DNA from: Rhizoctonia solani
Taxonomy: Eukaryota; Basidiomycota; Agaricomycetes; Cantharellales; Ceratobasidiaceae
Direction of reading: 5' to 3'
Assembly: GCF_016906535.1 (NCBI RefSeq)
Contig: NC_057372.1
Location: forward strand, 1,283,501 to 1,347,500
DNA length: 64,000 nt
Both the position numbers and the translations under genes were made by a program. A model generated the notes under the pieces. The model had not been told where the DNA came from, made no database searches, and saw only the letters and a program-made list of their open reading frames with translations. Below, in pieces: positions 33,774 through 46,594 of this stretch (position 1 is the stretch's first letter; each line of letters starts with the position of its first letter).

Positions 33774-36700
33774 ATGAGTACTCTGCCAGTGAGAGGGAAT
33801 CGTGCGAACAAACCACACAATCGTAAGCCATACGACAAGGCACCGCAGTCGCCATCGCCGCCGCCGGAACTCGCACGCTCCAAGTCAAGTTTCTTCAACG
33901 CTGTCAAGGCGGTCTTTGCGGGATGGTTTTCGGTGGCTGATCCAGCCAATGGGGGTGCGGACAGAGACAGGGAGGACAAACACCTCAAGCGCCGCTCTAG
34001 CCGCTCCAAGCTCGACAACAATCCCAATGGGACTCGCCCAAAGCGCATACGCACCGTCAGTCCCCAGCGCAATCCACCGCGCAAGTCCGGATATCTCGAT
34101 CCCCCAGAGCACATGATCAGGCCAGTCCGCAGCCTCGGTCGCTCCTCCAAGTTGGCGGTAAGCACCAGCCACATACCACCCAACACGCGCTCACCATGTG
34201 CTTAGGTAACATCCGATTCTGAGCAAACACAGTTGTCCGTCCGAAATACCCCCATGGGATTTGGCACTTACCGAGCTCCCCGCTCTCCGCCTTCGCGACG
34301 CACACCGTCTATCAGTTCCTGGTTCCCTCCACCTGCCAGCACCCGCAACAGTCTGGCACCAAAGGCCTCTCAGGTCCATTTCGGTACATTGCCCTCGAAC
34401 CTCGAGATTGACGCAGCTATTTCCTCATATGACGATACACGTATGCAGTCGCGCTCCCCTTCTGTGGGAGCTGGCCTTGGCGTTGGGCTTGGTCGCGAGC
34501 GCACTCCCAGTCGGGCTATCCCTACGCGGGAAACCAGCCTTTCCCTTCCGCTAGGCAATCGCACATCTGTGTCAAAGGCAACTGGCACTACCATCCGTAC
34601 CTCGCTTTCGGTTGCCAATCCCTTTTCCGGTCTGGTACGCGGTATTTCCCATGTCTTTGATTTTAGACACCTGACCAATTTCACAGGGTAAATCATCTTC
34701 CTTGGCACCCGAACGTCGCAAGTCGACTCTTGTATGGGACGATAAAGTCGGTGTCACTAAAGCTGGCAAGCCCAGAGGTACGTCCACACACGTAATATCG
34801 GTGCCTTGACTAATCAGATTTGACTGAGCAGCTCCAACTGCTCCTCCAGCAAAGAATACTGCCGAACGACTCCTCAATGCCTTGGAGAATATGCACACCC
34901 TCACAGGTGACGCCCAGCGTCCTCGTCGCCGACCGCCTCCAATCGTTCAGGTTCCTGCTCCTGGCCCTGGAGATCGTCGGGCTCGAATGATCCAACCATA
35001 TGGTGAACTCAAAATCGCCCCAAATAAACCTAAGAAATCTGCAGAGAGTAATTCTAAGAGCGGTCTAATGAAGATGCTGATGAAGAACAAGAAGGAGGTC
35101 CAGGAAGAGGATATGGATATGGAAGAGGAAGCAGCTCGGCTTAGCCAACCTAAAGAGAATGCACCCGTCGAGTCGGTCTCGGTCAAGTCTAAGGCTAAGG
35201 ATGCCGACACCGATATGGACTCGGACTCGGCTCCGACCCCCAAGCCGGCTACGACAACTGCAAGTCCCCTCAAGGTTGTTGATAATTTCAGGCCTGCATC
35301 ACAACCCCCTTCGCGCCCCGGTAGCTCCCTTCGACAGAGCAAGACAATTACGAAGCGTGCTCATGCTCATTCGGCCGGTCGAAACCGGTTCTCTGCCAAT
35401 AATGAGGAAGAAGAGGGAGACGAGGAGGCCGTTGAGAAGAGGAATGCCGAGCTCCTTGCTGTGGCTAATGCCAGCGTGTTCAAGGTTCCCGAAGGTTTCT
35501 CGTTTGGTGGTTCCCCAGCATCGGTATGTGTATAATTTATTCATCAACCGATTGATAAACTGACATGTGATGTTAGACTACACCTAAGCCAGCCTCAGTA
35601 TCCAAGGGCCCAGAAGTTGTATCACCTCAACCTATTCCTGCCAAACCGGCTACGTCATCTGTCCTCTCGTTTACTCCTCCCGCAGCGTCAGCCAAAGAAG
35701 CAGCGTCGACATTCTTCGGCGCCAAAGACACCCCCAAAGTGACTCTTCCCGAAGTCAAGAATCCCTTCGCCAGCGTAGGAGCAGCCAAGCCCGATATCAA
35801 GGTTCCCGAGGTACCAAAATGGGGAAGTGCTCCGTCATCGTCTGCTCCCACCCCACCGCCCAAGCCGATCGAAGGCGCATCTCCGTTCGCGAACATTGGG
35901 GTCTCGGCCAAGCCTGCTGAGAGTGCTGCAGTCGTCTCGTTTGGCAAACCAGCTGAGAAACCTGTTAGCGATAATCCATTTGCGAGCATTGGTAAACCGA
36001 CTGTTATCGAGAATCCGTTTGGCAAGGTCGATAAGCCTAAACCAGCACAGGATAATCAAATCCCTAGTATCGGGAAGCCGTCTGGAGACAATCCATTTGC
36101 TAGTATCGCGAAACCAGTCAGTGGTAATCCCTTTGGTAGCGCCAACAAGCCCATTGGAGACAATCCATTCGCGGGGATTGGTACGAATAGTAAGGGTGCA
36201 TCAGCCCCCGCTCCAGCTTTCTCCTTTGGTGGGCCCAAGTCTGAGAGCACTTCTGCCTCGGCCACTCCTGCGCCCGCACCCGAATCAACGATCCCATCCT
36301 TTTTCGCGAAACCTGCCGATGCTCCCAAGCCCACAGCCGAGTCGGTGCCTGAAGCACCCAAACTCACGCCGGAACCTCCTAAGCCTTCGCCATTCTCATT
36401 TGGCGCAAGCAAGCCAGCAGAAACTCCAGCGCCCTCGCCGTTTTCATTTGGTGCGCCTGCTGTAGCGTCGGCTCCTGCGCCTACTACGACTCCTGCACCG
36501 GCTCCGACACCCTCGCCTTTCTCGTTTGGTGCATCTCCGGCAGCTCCCGTTCCTACTCCACCTGCCCCTGCCCCTGCGTCCAAGCCGGCATTCGCTTTTG
36601 GCCTGCCTGCGAGCACTCCGTCACCCGCTCCTTCCTTGACCGAGGCTCCCAAGAAGAACCCCTTCGAGTTCTCCGCGCCGGCGGCCGCCCCTGCTTCTAC

Positions 36701-37910
36701 CGAAGCTCCCAAGAAGAATCCGTTTGATTTCTCGGCCCCTACTGCATCTGCGCCTCTTGCCCCTACTACCTCGAAGAGTCCGTTTGACTTTTCAAGCGCA
36801 GCTAAACCCGCCGAGCAACCCGCGAGTCCATTCGCTTTTGGTGCTGCACCTGCTTCGACACCTGCGCCCGCCCCTGCCGCTACGGAGAAGAAAAACCCGT
36901 TCGATTTTTCGGGGTCAAGCCAGAAACCTGCCGCTAGCAGCCCGTTCGTGTTTGGTGCCCCAAGTGCATCTGCTCCTGTCTCTACTGGGTTTTCATTTGG
37001 TGCTGCTCCCATCTCTGCTCCGGCGCGACCAAGCACTCCGCCATCGGGTGGTGATGCTGCCATGGAGGAGAGCCCCACGCGCGATCCTGCACCGTCCAAG
37101 ATCGTGACAAGCGGGTTCGGGAATACAACTGGATCTGGGTTCAGCTCTCAGCCCACACCGGGCGGTTTTGCTTTTGGTGCTGCTACCAATGGGTCAACGT
37201 CTGGGCCATTTGGTGGGCCGTTGGGTGGAACCAACTCGAACCAGTCAAACGGGCTTGGGTCAGCCGCTTCAAACCCGTCTCCGTTTGCCTTTGGGTCCAG
37301 CAATAATACCGGAAGCGGATTCGGGTCTACCACCGGGAGTGGATTTGGGTCAAACGGAACGACCACAGCGTCTTCAACCCCTGCGTTCACCTTTGGTGCT
37401 GGTGGAGGGTTCGGTCAGACGCCTTCGGCCTCGGCATCGCCCTCCAACCCCTTCTCGCAGCCAAACCCGACACCCTTTGGGCAGCCAAATCCTACGCCGA
37501 CTAACGCGTTCCCTACTCCTGCGAGCCCCTTCCCTGCTGCTTCTCCAGCGCTGAGCACAGTTGGCTTCAACACCAACAACCCAGCCCCGTCTAGCAACGC
37601 GTTTGGGTCTAACCAATCGAGCACTAACGGATTCCCGGGCTCCCCGGCGACCCCGGCGTTCACATTTGGCGCATCTAATCCCGCGGCCGGAACGGCCAGT
37701 CCGTCCACATTCCAGTTTGGCCTCCCCAGCGGGACTTCTGCCCCACCGACGCCCACTAGTACGAGCGCACCGTTTATGTTTGGCCAAGGTGCAGCGGCTC
37801 CGGCTCCCGAAGGCTCGCCCGCGCCTGGCGTACAGTTTAATCTCGGTACCGCAGACGCAAGCCCCGGTGGCCGAAAAATAAAACCGCTCCGACGCCCGCG
37901 TCGCAACTGA
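33774..37910 (+). CDS. FG-repeat nucleoporin (nuclear-basket Nup1/Nup60/Nup153-like)
   Basis: Component of the nuclear pore, probably on the nuclear face. Six exons; the last is a long uninterrupted one, and joined frames are clean. Near residues 35-55 there is an amphipathic stretch, SFFNAVKAVFAGWF, like the membrane-binding helices of Nup1/Nup60/Nup153. A basic Ser/Pro region follows, with PMGFGTYRAPRSPPSRRTP. The C-terminal two thirds carry many FG dipeptides: NPFASIGKP-type repeats (35757-36190), PSPFSFGA and KKNPFDFS units (36380-37000), then GSGFGSTTG-type units. The protein ends with a basic motif (RKIKPLRRPRRN), as in basket Nups that bind importin alpha. Exact orthology (Nup1, Nup2-like or Nup124) is not resolved. 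Confidence 0.85.
35757..37836 (+). repeat. degenerate FG/Pro-Ala-rich coding repeats
   Basis: Imperfect tandem units within the nucleoporin: an NPFxSIGKP class, then PFSFGA and NPFDFS classes in a Pro/Ala/Thr-rich linker, then GSGFG-type units. The skewed codon use also opens long meaningless frames on the opposite strand. Confidence 0.8.
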
Positions 37911-38612
37911 AAGGACATTTGCCTCTATTTCCATCTCCGTCGGCCCCCTTCATACTTGGTTTTTTATTCCCTCCCGAGTTGCTGTTTGTGTTTGTCTATT
38001 TGTCTGTGTGCTTGTGCTCTCTCAAGGAGGGCTATCCAATCCGCCAGTCTTAGCTGTTCGTTTTTTTTCAGTTACAATTGCAATTATGCCACCCCCTTCT
38101 GTTTGTTTTTGTTATCTTATTAGGTCTATGCAACGCATCCCATCCAAGTCGGTCAAGCGCCTGGCCCTCAAGGGGCTCTCTATACTGTTTTTCACAATGC
38201 ATTGTATATTAAAGCACACATTGATTATTAGAAATACCGTTTCTATTGGGCTAAAACAGGAGTTTAATTTTGACTTGAGACGTGGCGAGATGTAAGTTGT
38301 TGTTTGAGGCCCGAGTGAAAGGATTTTATCGATCATGCCACAAACTTGGAGATCTTGGCGCTTACCATTGGGCTATTTGAATTAATTTTCTAAATTTGAG
38401 CCACACTTTCATGATCATCGACCTTTGCAGCTGGTCGTTTTGGAGCCACGATCTAGTAGACAGCTTGGTTTCGTTGACTAGCAAAACTTAAATTCAACTA
38501 TCCTTGCACTTTTCAGTTCGTTTATTTAGCTGCCTGTTATTGGAGACTTAGTTGACTTGTAGGTTAACATGTTATCTGAATGCGTTCCACTAATTCAAGT
38601 TCATAGACCACG
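37911..38612. other. intergenic region
   Basis: About 700 bases: T-rich 3' flank of the nucleoporin and promoter of the RNase gene. No supported gene; short frames at 38008-38295 and its antisense have no recognisable content. Confidence 0.4.
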
Positions 38613-41587
38613 ATGCTGTCTGTCTGTCGCTCCAAACCAAGGCAGCTCATCGGTCTACTAAGCCCTGTACGGAATCTGACGCACACAACTCGTTCATTCC
38701 CTTCATCGGACCAAGACGATGGTCCAGATCGGTTCATGCATCCGAACAGGAGAAGGAAGGAAGGAAAGGCAGCATACAAGGCAGCGAGGCAGACGATCAA
38801 GAAAATGGCTCGTGCAGAAAGGGGGGAGGTTCCAAAGAGAAAGAGTAGGGGCCTAGACGAGCTGGAAGAGACCCGCAGGTCTGTCATTGGAGCCATCCCT
38901 GTCGGAACAAACTTTCAATCCGAAAGGAGCGTCGCTTTCAATGTGTACGAACTTCGTTCAGAGGATCTGAATAAGGACGGAGACGACTTTGAGTTGGCCC
39001 CCGAGCTACGAGTTGAGCCTGGTAGTTTTGTAGAAATTCGCCGGTAAGTTGGTGCGGCTATCTGAGTATGTATATTGATCGAACCTGATGAATTTTTTAG
39101 CAATGGAATGGCAAAATGGGGGGTCGTGCTTGGGTACGAGCACGACCATGATGGTATGGAAGTGATGAGAACTCTATTGTCGAGTGGCGAGGCATTGAAT
39201 CATCCCCTCGCGATGTTCAATTCTCCGTGGCGAGGTTGATAGAGCCTGGACTCGCCCAACAGGCAGGAATGGGGACCTTTGCGAACGAAGCAAACCGCGG
39301 CGAAACTCAGGCTCGTATCTCGATAGGGAAAACGTTAAGGAATTTGAACCGACGTATTGAAACAGCCGAACGCTTGGTACAGAGTGCTGCTCAACGGCTT
39401 TACGAACATGCAAAGCATCCGGACGGAAGAACTTGGTCCAGCATAACTCTCGCGGATGGTGTTGCTTTCATTGCTGGAGATGAAGCTCCGACCCTCGAAC
39501 TCACTTACGCTGTCCATCGCCATTTTATGGACGATAGTCTTCATTACATCGCAGACACCTTCGATCATAGGCTTTCAAATACTTTCTCCGTTCGCCCGGC
39601 TCAGGAAATAAAAACCATACGACGGGTTGTAGATTGGGTTCGAAGTAATAATCCCGTGCTCGATGAATTTGCCACCAAGGCACGAGCAATTATCGAGGCG
39701 ACTGCGGCAATCAGGAAGAATAGTGTGGGTGAGAGCCCTGCTCGAGTAGAGCCTCAGGAGCCTCTTCCTATCCTAAACAAAGCCGATCATGATATAATCA
39801 ATTTTGTGCGGTACTACCTGCGCCAACGACGTGAACTCCAGATGAACCCATGCTCGCTTAGCTTGCCGATAATCCTAACCAAAGTCTCGTCTTCGTATAT
39901 GCCGCTTGTCCCTCATGCGGTATTCCGATTCCTCGAGGATCTGTCCCTTTTCCCACCTTGGTCAAATCATGTAACTCAGGATGTCGATCTTCAGATGTAC
40001 GAGTTTACTGATACCCTCGATACCCCACTTCCCGGTTCAGAACAGGCCCAAGCTATTCCTCCGGTATCAGTCAATGATACCCGGATAAGTGCGTCCAAGA
40101 CCATCGATGGGCTTGACAACATGCGCCACGACTTCGGCGACCTTTCTGTATATGTGATCGACGATAGCTCTGCGGAAGAGCTCGATGATGGTATATCTAT
40201 TGAACGAACACTTGATGGCACAGACAATGTGTGGCTTCATGTGCATATTGCCGACCCGACGTCCGTACTTCAGCCCAATGATCCTCTGGCTCTTGATGCC
40301 GCTCGCCGAACTGCAACCGCGTACTTTCCTGAAGCAACCTACCCTATGCTTCCCCCAACCGAGCAAAGTCTTGACGCATTAGTTGGGAAAGATGGGGCTT
40401 CCATGAATGTCCTTACGTTTAGCCTGCTCGTCAGCCCTTCGGGTGACATCCTCAATCACTCGGTGCGCCCGTCTGTGGTTCGAAAGGTCCACGTACTACG
40501 TTATGACGACGTTACTCGAGGACTAGGTTCGTCCCCCATCGAGCCTCTTTGGCCGTTTGGAAAACCGAAAGTTCAGCCTCCTGGCAAAGAGCCTACCCCT
40601 ATTCCTTCAGAGACGATCCCTGACCTCCAGCTCTTGCACAAAGTCACCTTAAATCTGGCCAAAACACGCGTATCAAAAACGGACTCGGTGCTCTGGAGCC
40701 AGCCTAGGGCCCTAATGCTAATGGAAAAAACCAAAATATTGACTGGTCGGGACCCACGCGAGATGCCACGCATGTATCAAGGATTCCCGCACATAGATTA
40801 CTCCGTTCAACCGGGTACATTGGAAGACCCCCAGCATGCACTCGACGTTAGTAGAGCGATGGTGGCCGAATGCATGATTTCTGCGGGCCGGGTAGCATCC
40901 TTGTTTGCCCAAGAACATGGAATTCCGATGATCTATCGCTCTTTGGCTCGGCCAGGAGGCGTCGCAGTTGACAAGTACCAGCCCCTTTTGGCAAAACGCG
41001 ATCCATATCAAGGGACCGTGCTCTATCGAGATGCAATTGTCCAGCAACTGCCCCAGGTTACCACCCAACCGATGACTACTCCAGGGGTGCATTGGCAACT
41101 TGGAATATCCGCCCAGGAAGGGTATGTCCGTGCTACATCTCCCTTGAGGCGATATCTGGATATGGTTTGTCACTGGCAAATTAAGGCCGCTCTCCACCCC
41201 AAGTCTGCGGGTGTTAAACCGCCGTTCTCGATCGATGAACTCAAAACATTAATGATGAAACAACATCTTCATGAACACGCACGTCGCCGTGCAGGAAATG
41301 GTGCACTCCGACTCTGGGCCATGCGATATATTCAAAACAAGATGACGAATGGAGGTCATGAAGTGCTCCGCTCATTGGAGGCTGTTATTACCGGGCGACC
41401 TATGAACTTTGCGAGCAGCCTTACGTTCGTTCACCCAGTCATGATCACCAGCCTAGGCCTTCCAGCTGCCTTGACCGGTATGAATATGGACAACCCTCCA
41501 CCCGTCGGTAGCACTCTTAAAGTCGAAATATCCAACTTTGAGATCAGTTATACTCCTCGATTGACAGTCCGACAAAGACGCTCTTGA
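38613..41587 (+). CDS. DSS1: mitochondrial 3'-5' exoribonuclease, RNase II (RNB) family
   Basis: Catalytic subunit of the mitochondrial degradosome, an RNA-degrading enzyme of the matrix. The start MLSVCRSKPRQLIGLLSP looks like a targeting sequence. A GT-AG intron lies at about 39042-39101. The second exon is a long frame. The RNB domain begins near YVIDDSSAEELDDGIS, whose aspartates match the metal ligands of RNase II, then HVHIADPTSVLQP and AYFPEATYPMLPP. The C-terminal RNB part has MVAECMISAGRVASLFAQ, GYVRATSPLRRYLDMVCHWQ and the helical HLHEHARRR. One base must be added near 39183 to join the two parts (GIESSPRDVQFSVARL). It ends RQRRS without an obvious S1 domain, usual for Dss1-type proteins. 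Confidence 0.92.
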
Positions 41588-41766
41588 TTTCACCATTCGA
41601 TATTTTCTTCAGCATCACCACCCAGCTCATAATTCCAAAACGTAGATGGGGTCGACCCGACTGTATAAAAATACATTCATTGCATCTCTGTATTATTCGC
41701 TTGAGTTAATTTCATAGATATATGGATATGATACAAAGCCGATTATCAAAAACGTGAAACGAAACA

Positions 41767-44713
41767 TTATATCTGCTCGGGATGTCGCTCAAGAATATCA
41801 TAGTGGCCGGGCCGGAAAAGTAAAGCAACAGGTTCAGTTAGTAACGGTACATCTAACCAGCAACATGTTAGTGCATATATTATCAAAGGAGGGTGGCATT
41901 TACCAGTAGGCGTAAACCGGGTGCAATGTGCAGGAATATCTTGCTCGTTGGGTGCCACTCCATCAATCTTTTCATCCAAACGGTAAATGTATATAGCTAC
42001 GTTCAATGTTCGACTTAACGCAGATATCTGGAGATGATCTGTGCGTAATTGCGTCAGCGTAAGAGCTAAATGACGTGCGTATTTGTACGCACCCGCGTCT
42101 TGCCCCATTTCTTCAACAAAAGATATACAAAACTCGATTGGGGAAACGATTACAGTGGGGTCATCAGGGTGAAATACTGATGCATGCATTTCCGTGGTAA
42201 GACGGATGTATGCGGATGCCAGTAGGCGGACGTATGCGACGATATCGTCCGAATCTGGCCAGATAGACGTATGCTTGAGTCGGTGATAGAGTAGTAACTG
42301 GGAGAATACATACCACGCATGTCCTGGAAAGTCCGTAGTAGTTTCTTTTGATCTGTTTTACCCAGTTCAATGTTACGAATCAAATCTCTCAGAAAAAGAT
42401 GCATTTGTTTGCTCTACGGGTAGAACTCAGCTCAAACCCATCTAGTACTAGATATCATGGCCAACGTACGAATTTATTATCTGGTAACGCGGCCTCGACC
42501 AAATTTTGCGCAATTTCCAAGTTGTCAAGTGCATTGATTACTGCCAAAGCGCGATCTTCCGCAAATAAGATCTGTTCCAGGTAACAAAACGCAAAGGCTG
42601 CCGCGATTGGTTAGTTGAATTAATTGTCGCAGGATATTCTACATGTCGCTTACATCTGTAGAAGCAATTTCCATCACCTCGAGCACGGCGCAGCCCAGTA
42701 TACCCCAGCTCGAAACGGAGGTAGTTGATCTTGCGCCGAATGATGCTTGACCGCTCGGATCCAGGGTTACGATAATCCTCTTTGAGCTCGCTCAGTCGCG
42801 TGTTTCTCGTGATCAACGGTGGCGAAGGGTCATAATAGTAGTGAGTCACAGCAGCACTGGGTGTCGAAGCAGCAGTCGTTGCGTGGCGTTGTAATTTGTT
42901 CGGTTTAGATTTGGGCGGCGATGAATGGTGCTGGTCCGGGGGTGGTGATGTTTCGTACCTGGTCGACATTTGCATGTGATACCCAGTTTGTTGACCGTTT
43001 CGTATCGATAGCTGTTGTAAGACTGATTCCACGCTTCGGATGCGTTTACCTGGTCAAGAGTTGCAGCGCGTGTATGGCCTGACATGGCGGGCCTCGTTGG
43101 GGGCGCAGCAGCCCAGCCGACACGCTCTGCGCCTTTGGGAGGTGCGTCTGAAGCACCTTGACTTCCATGCGTCTTTACACTCGAACTGAGACTGGGTGTG
43201 GTGGCGGTCGTCGTGTATGACGTCCTGTCACTCGAGGTTTTGTAGCGCACAACAGGTGGATTCGATACCGTTCGTTGGGTTGGCTGGTAATGCTGCTGTG
43301 GATCAGAGTAATGGGCAGCTGGGTGGAGACTCTCTGGCGGTGGGCGAACTGGTTGAGGTACAGGGGTAGCTACCGCAGTGTTTGGAGGAGGGTTGGGACG
43401 TGACTCTAGTTGTGGAGGTGGCGGAGCAGCGGCAGGCTGGGGTGGTGGTACAAGAGTAACGGTAGGTTTTGTGGCTGGAAGTGAAGGCAGAGGCCTTATG
43501 GTCGGTTGTGTTGGCGCGGAAGCTGGTGGAGCATAAGTCGCTTTGTTCGGGTTTACGCGATGCGATTGAAGGGCTAAGGGACAGAATCCATGAGCTCATC
43601 GCTGAATTTCCTAAAATAACCTACCTCCTAGGACCGGCTCACGTTCTATGGGTGGGGCCTCATTATTTCTTCCGGATAATTCAACGATGGGGATTTCTCT
43701 CGACCCTCTAGATTTATTCCTCGAAGGCGGTCTTTCTATAAAGTCGCCTGTTAATTTATGAAAGCGTTCTGGAAAGTCTCACGCACCGGTCTTTGCAGGT
43801 TCAGAAGAAGATTGGTGCGAATGCATTGGCGACGAAAATGAACCCTTGCGCGGCCGAGAGGATTGAGTGGGTTGCTGGGTTGGTTGCGCATATTGGTTAG
43901 AATAAAGCTTGGTCGAATAAGTTGTAACCGGCGGTCGGGGTCCTCTTGAAGCTTTGGGCGCGACCGGCGGTTCTGGAGTAGTTCCTAAGACTCTACATCA
44001 GCGAACCGCCACAAGGGGGCCATGAGTTGAATACCATTTGACTCCGAGCCTGCATGGAACGATATAGACATTAATTTGAGAAATAAACCTGCCCCGAGTC
44101 GAGTACGTACCTGGCCTCCGAACAATAACTGCGTCGGGCTCCGGCGAAAGAGGGGGAGGTATGACTATTGGTTCTATAAATGAATCGGAATGAACCAACC
44201 GAAAGCCTGTTTCTTGGCTATATGTACCTTGCTTTCTCTTTCTTTTCTGCAGCTTTGTTCTGGGACAAGAACGGATTCTTCCCACCAAGCAGCGACGACC
44301 TCACCCGTCGCACAAATGAAGTCTTGGCTGTATCCCGTAGTAGTTAATGACCGAGTCAGTTCAGTAGAACAAACCGATCAACTCACGCGGCTCATCGCGG
44401 CGCTCGGACCTGTCGTCATCTGGGCCCACAGTCGGAAACTCTTTGGTTGCAGCCCTCTTGGGGTCTCGGTGCGCGCTGGGTATAGGAATCGGGCCAGGTG
44501 CAGTAGTGGCGGGTTCGAAATGAGTGGCGGTGGGGGCGGCAGCGGATTCTCCATCTGAACCTGCGTACGAGACGTGCCCATTCGTCGGCCGTTTGAGCTA
44601 GTCGCACTGTGCTGCTCTAGTATAGCGGCCTGTTTATGCAAAGCAGCCTCCTTTTCTTGTTCGTGGTGGCTGATGATCGACCAGGCAGAGCCAGTGGAGT
44701 CGGGAGAGGACAT
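41767..44713 (-). CDS. otubain-like ubiquitin thioesterase (peptidase C65) with long disordered N-terminus
   Basis: Deubiquitinating cysteine protease of the otubain family. The catalytic domain starts at INYLRFELGYTGLRRARGDGN, with the Asp/Cys pair in GDGNCFYR split from the rest by an intron. FAFCYLEQIL, ALDNLEIAQNLVEAALP, HASVFHPDD and FCISFVEEMGQ follow. The substrate-loop region is DHLQISALSRTLNVAIYIYRLD, and the catalytic histidine is in LLFRPGHYDILE. Stop is at 41767. Upstream are several hundred residues of Pro/Ser-rich sequence (start MSSPDSTGSAWSIISHHEQE at 44713), unlike short animal OTUB1. N-terminal exon borders are uncertain, and the disordered region could include mis-joined frames. 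Confidence 0.82.
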
Positions 44714-45156
44714 GATTGTCAAAGCTGGATAGCGCACGAGGAAGCAGCCAGTGGCAAAAAAAAGCTAGCCAGAAACACCTAGGAATACAGATCGTGAGGA
44801 TGTACCGTATAAGTAGGTCGAGAATTGCACGAGTCCCTTGGCGCAAGATTGGCGCGAGCCTTTGGCTGCGTTTCCCTCGGTTTGCACTCGAGCCGAGATT
44901 TAGAGATCGGCAAGTGTTACTAGGGCCAGGAATAAAAGAAGTCTCAGCTACTGTGTGCGGCAACGCGGTTTTAAGCACTTTTGACATGAGGTCGGAACCT
45001 GATATTCACCCCAAGGTTAGACGGGCTGTGTCTGTTGCACACTTATGACAAATCTATCCCTAATTTGGTTTAGACGGTTACTGAGGTATTATTGGAGAAT
45101 TAATGCCAACACCCTATGCAACAACGAGAACGGGAGAACATATTACAGCTATTATA
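44714..45156. other. intergenic region
   Basis: About 440 bases between two minus-strand genes: promoter of the otubain-like gene and 3' flank of the tail-anchored-protein gene. Nothing recognised. Confidence 0.4.
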
Positions 45157-46594
45157 TTATACTAAACCACGACCGCTCATCTTGATCGCATCGACCAACC
45201 CGGCCCATATCCCTCCAGAGTTACCCGCCAATCGACGCCTGGCCATATCGGCGCCACTTCCGCCCTTGGGTCTTCGACTGAAACGACTGGCAAGTCCAAT
45301 AAGCGAGAGTACAACGGCCAACACCAACACAGGTGCATTGACCCTCCTAAGGTACGGAACAACCACGGCTTTCAGCAACTGGAGAATAGTAGGCTGTGCG
45401 GGTGAGGCCGGCTGCGGCGCCAAAGCAGGTGCTGGCGGAGGAACAGCAAGGGAAGTTGGAATACGACTTGACGTCCTATTGGTAGATTGCCACTGGCGGC
45501 CCGTTGGAGTAGGTGAAGGAGATAATGGCGAAGGGAGTACTTGGGAGGCCCTCAATGTAGCAACCGAGCGCGAGTTGGGGATGGCGGTATGAGATGAAAC
45601 GCTGGACGGTGCTGGAGAAACTGCTCGAGGGGTGGGAGCCTCAGAACTACCAGAGACTGAATTGTCTAGGTTCTGCAACCGACCGCCGTGTGGACTTGGA
45701 GGAAGCAATGACTGGGCATAGTGCGCAGCTAAAGTGGCTATGAGTTCCTAGAATTCCTCGTTTCTTAGAATTATTCCAAAGAATTAATCGAGTGACTTGC
45801 CTGGCGTTTGCTAGGTCGCATTTCCAGCTCGGATTCCAGAAATTCTTTTGCATATCCCATTCGCTCAGGCGCGGCAAGACATGTAGGCAATATACCTCAA
45901 CCGCCTTTTCATAGCCTTCTCTCTCCTCTTCTGCCTTGACTCCCTTCCTGCTGCCGGCCTCTGAGCCTAGACCTAACGAGTCACGATTCGCCAACCAATC
46001 ATCTACCATTCCCCTCCCAACTTGTGGACAGTCCAATTTGAGGCTTGCGAGCACAAGCGCCACAAGCACGGCCGCGGGTAGAAAGCGAGAATTAGGACGC
46101 TCTAATGCCGGTGTAAAAAGCTTCAGCGACCGAGTGTGTAGTTCCCAAAAGCGAGGGCGGAGAAAGCAAAAGCGGATCGTCCAGGGGCGATTTTGATCGA
46201 GGGGAGGTTGGGCTGCGGGGGATCGGACCAGAGGATGAACCATTGACGAACGAGCGGTTGGATTTGGAAGCTGAACCATTGATGGGTGTAGTGTACAACG
46301 TCGTTTCCAGCGTAATACGTAGAATGTCCCACTTTTTTCTGTACGTTGCTAGTGAATCGGCTTCTTGAGACGCAGGTGAATGTAGTATTTCAAATGCATC
46401 CTCTACGAGTGCTTGTGCCTCCTCAATCTTGTGGTGCAGAAAGGCCCGAGCGGCGTCAGAATAGGTGGATTTAGCTTGGAGCCCACCTCGGACCGACTCG
46501 ACCTGGGTTTTCGAGGCGTGGGACGAGTGGTTCGAAGCGAAATTGCGTCCCGGGTAGTCATAGGTCGTTGGTACATAACCTTTGTGTGTGACAT
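45157..46594 (-). CDS. predicted tail-anchored membrane protein, possibly Pex26/Pex15-like
   Basis: Start ATG 46594 (MSHTKVMYQRPMTTRDAIS). An N-terminal helical region has ARAFLHHKIEEAQALVEDAFEIL and KKWDILRITLETTLY. Then come RFLPAAVLVALVLASLKL and AVEVYCLHVLPRLSEWDMQKNF, a Pro/Ser-rich linker, and one hydrophobic segment near the C-terminus (APVLVLAVVLSLIGLASRF) followed by basic residues and MSGRGLV. Helical repeats plus a C-terminal anchor fit a peroxin-26-type receptor for the Pex1/Pex6 ATPases, but that is only an inference from layout. The frame needs one base at 46476-46477 (AA to AAA on the coding strand) and one T in the run at 46147-46150. Confidence 0.55.

Noticed and set aside
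36056..37099. 347-codon antisense frame across the nucleoporin repeats
   Set aside because: It is the mirror of Pro/Ala/Ser-biased FG-repeat codons, rich in Gly/Ala/Glu with no domain; the + strand gene explains the bias.
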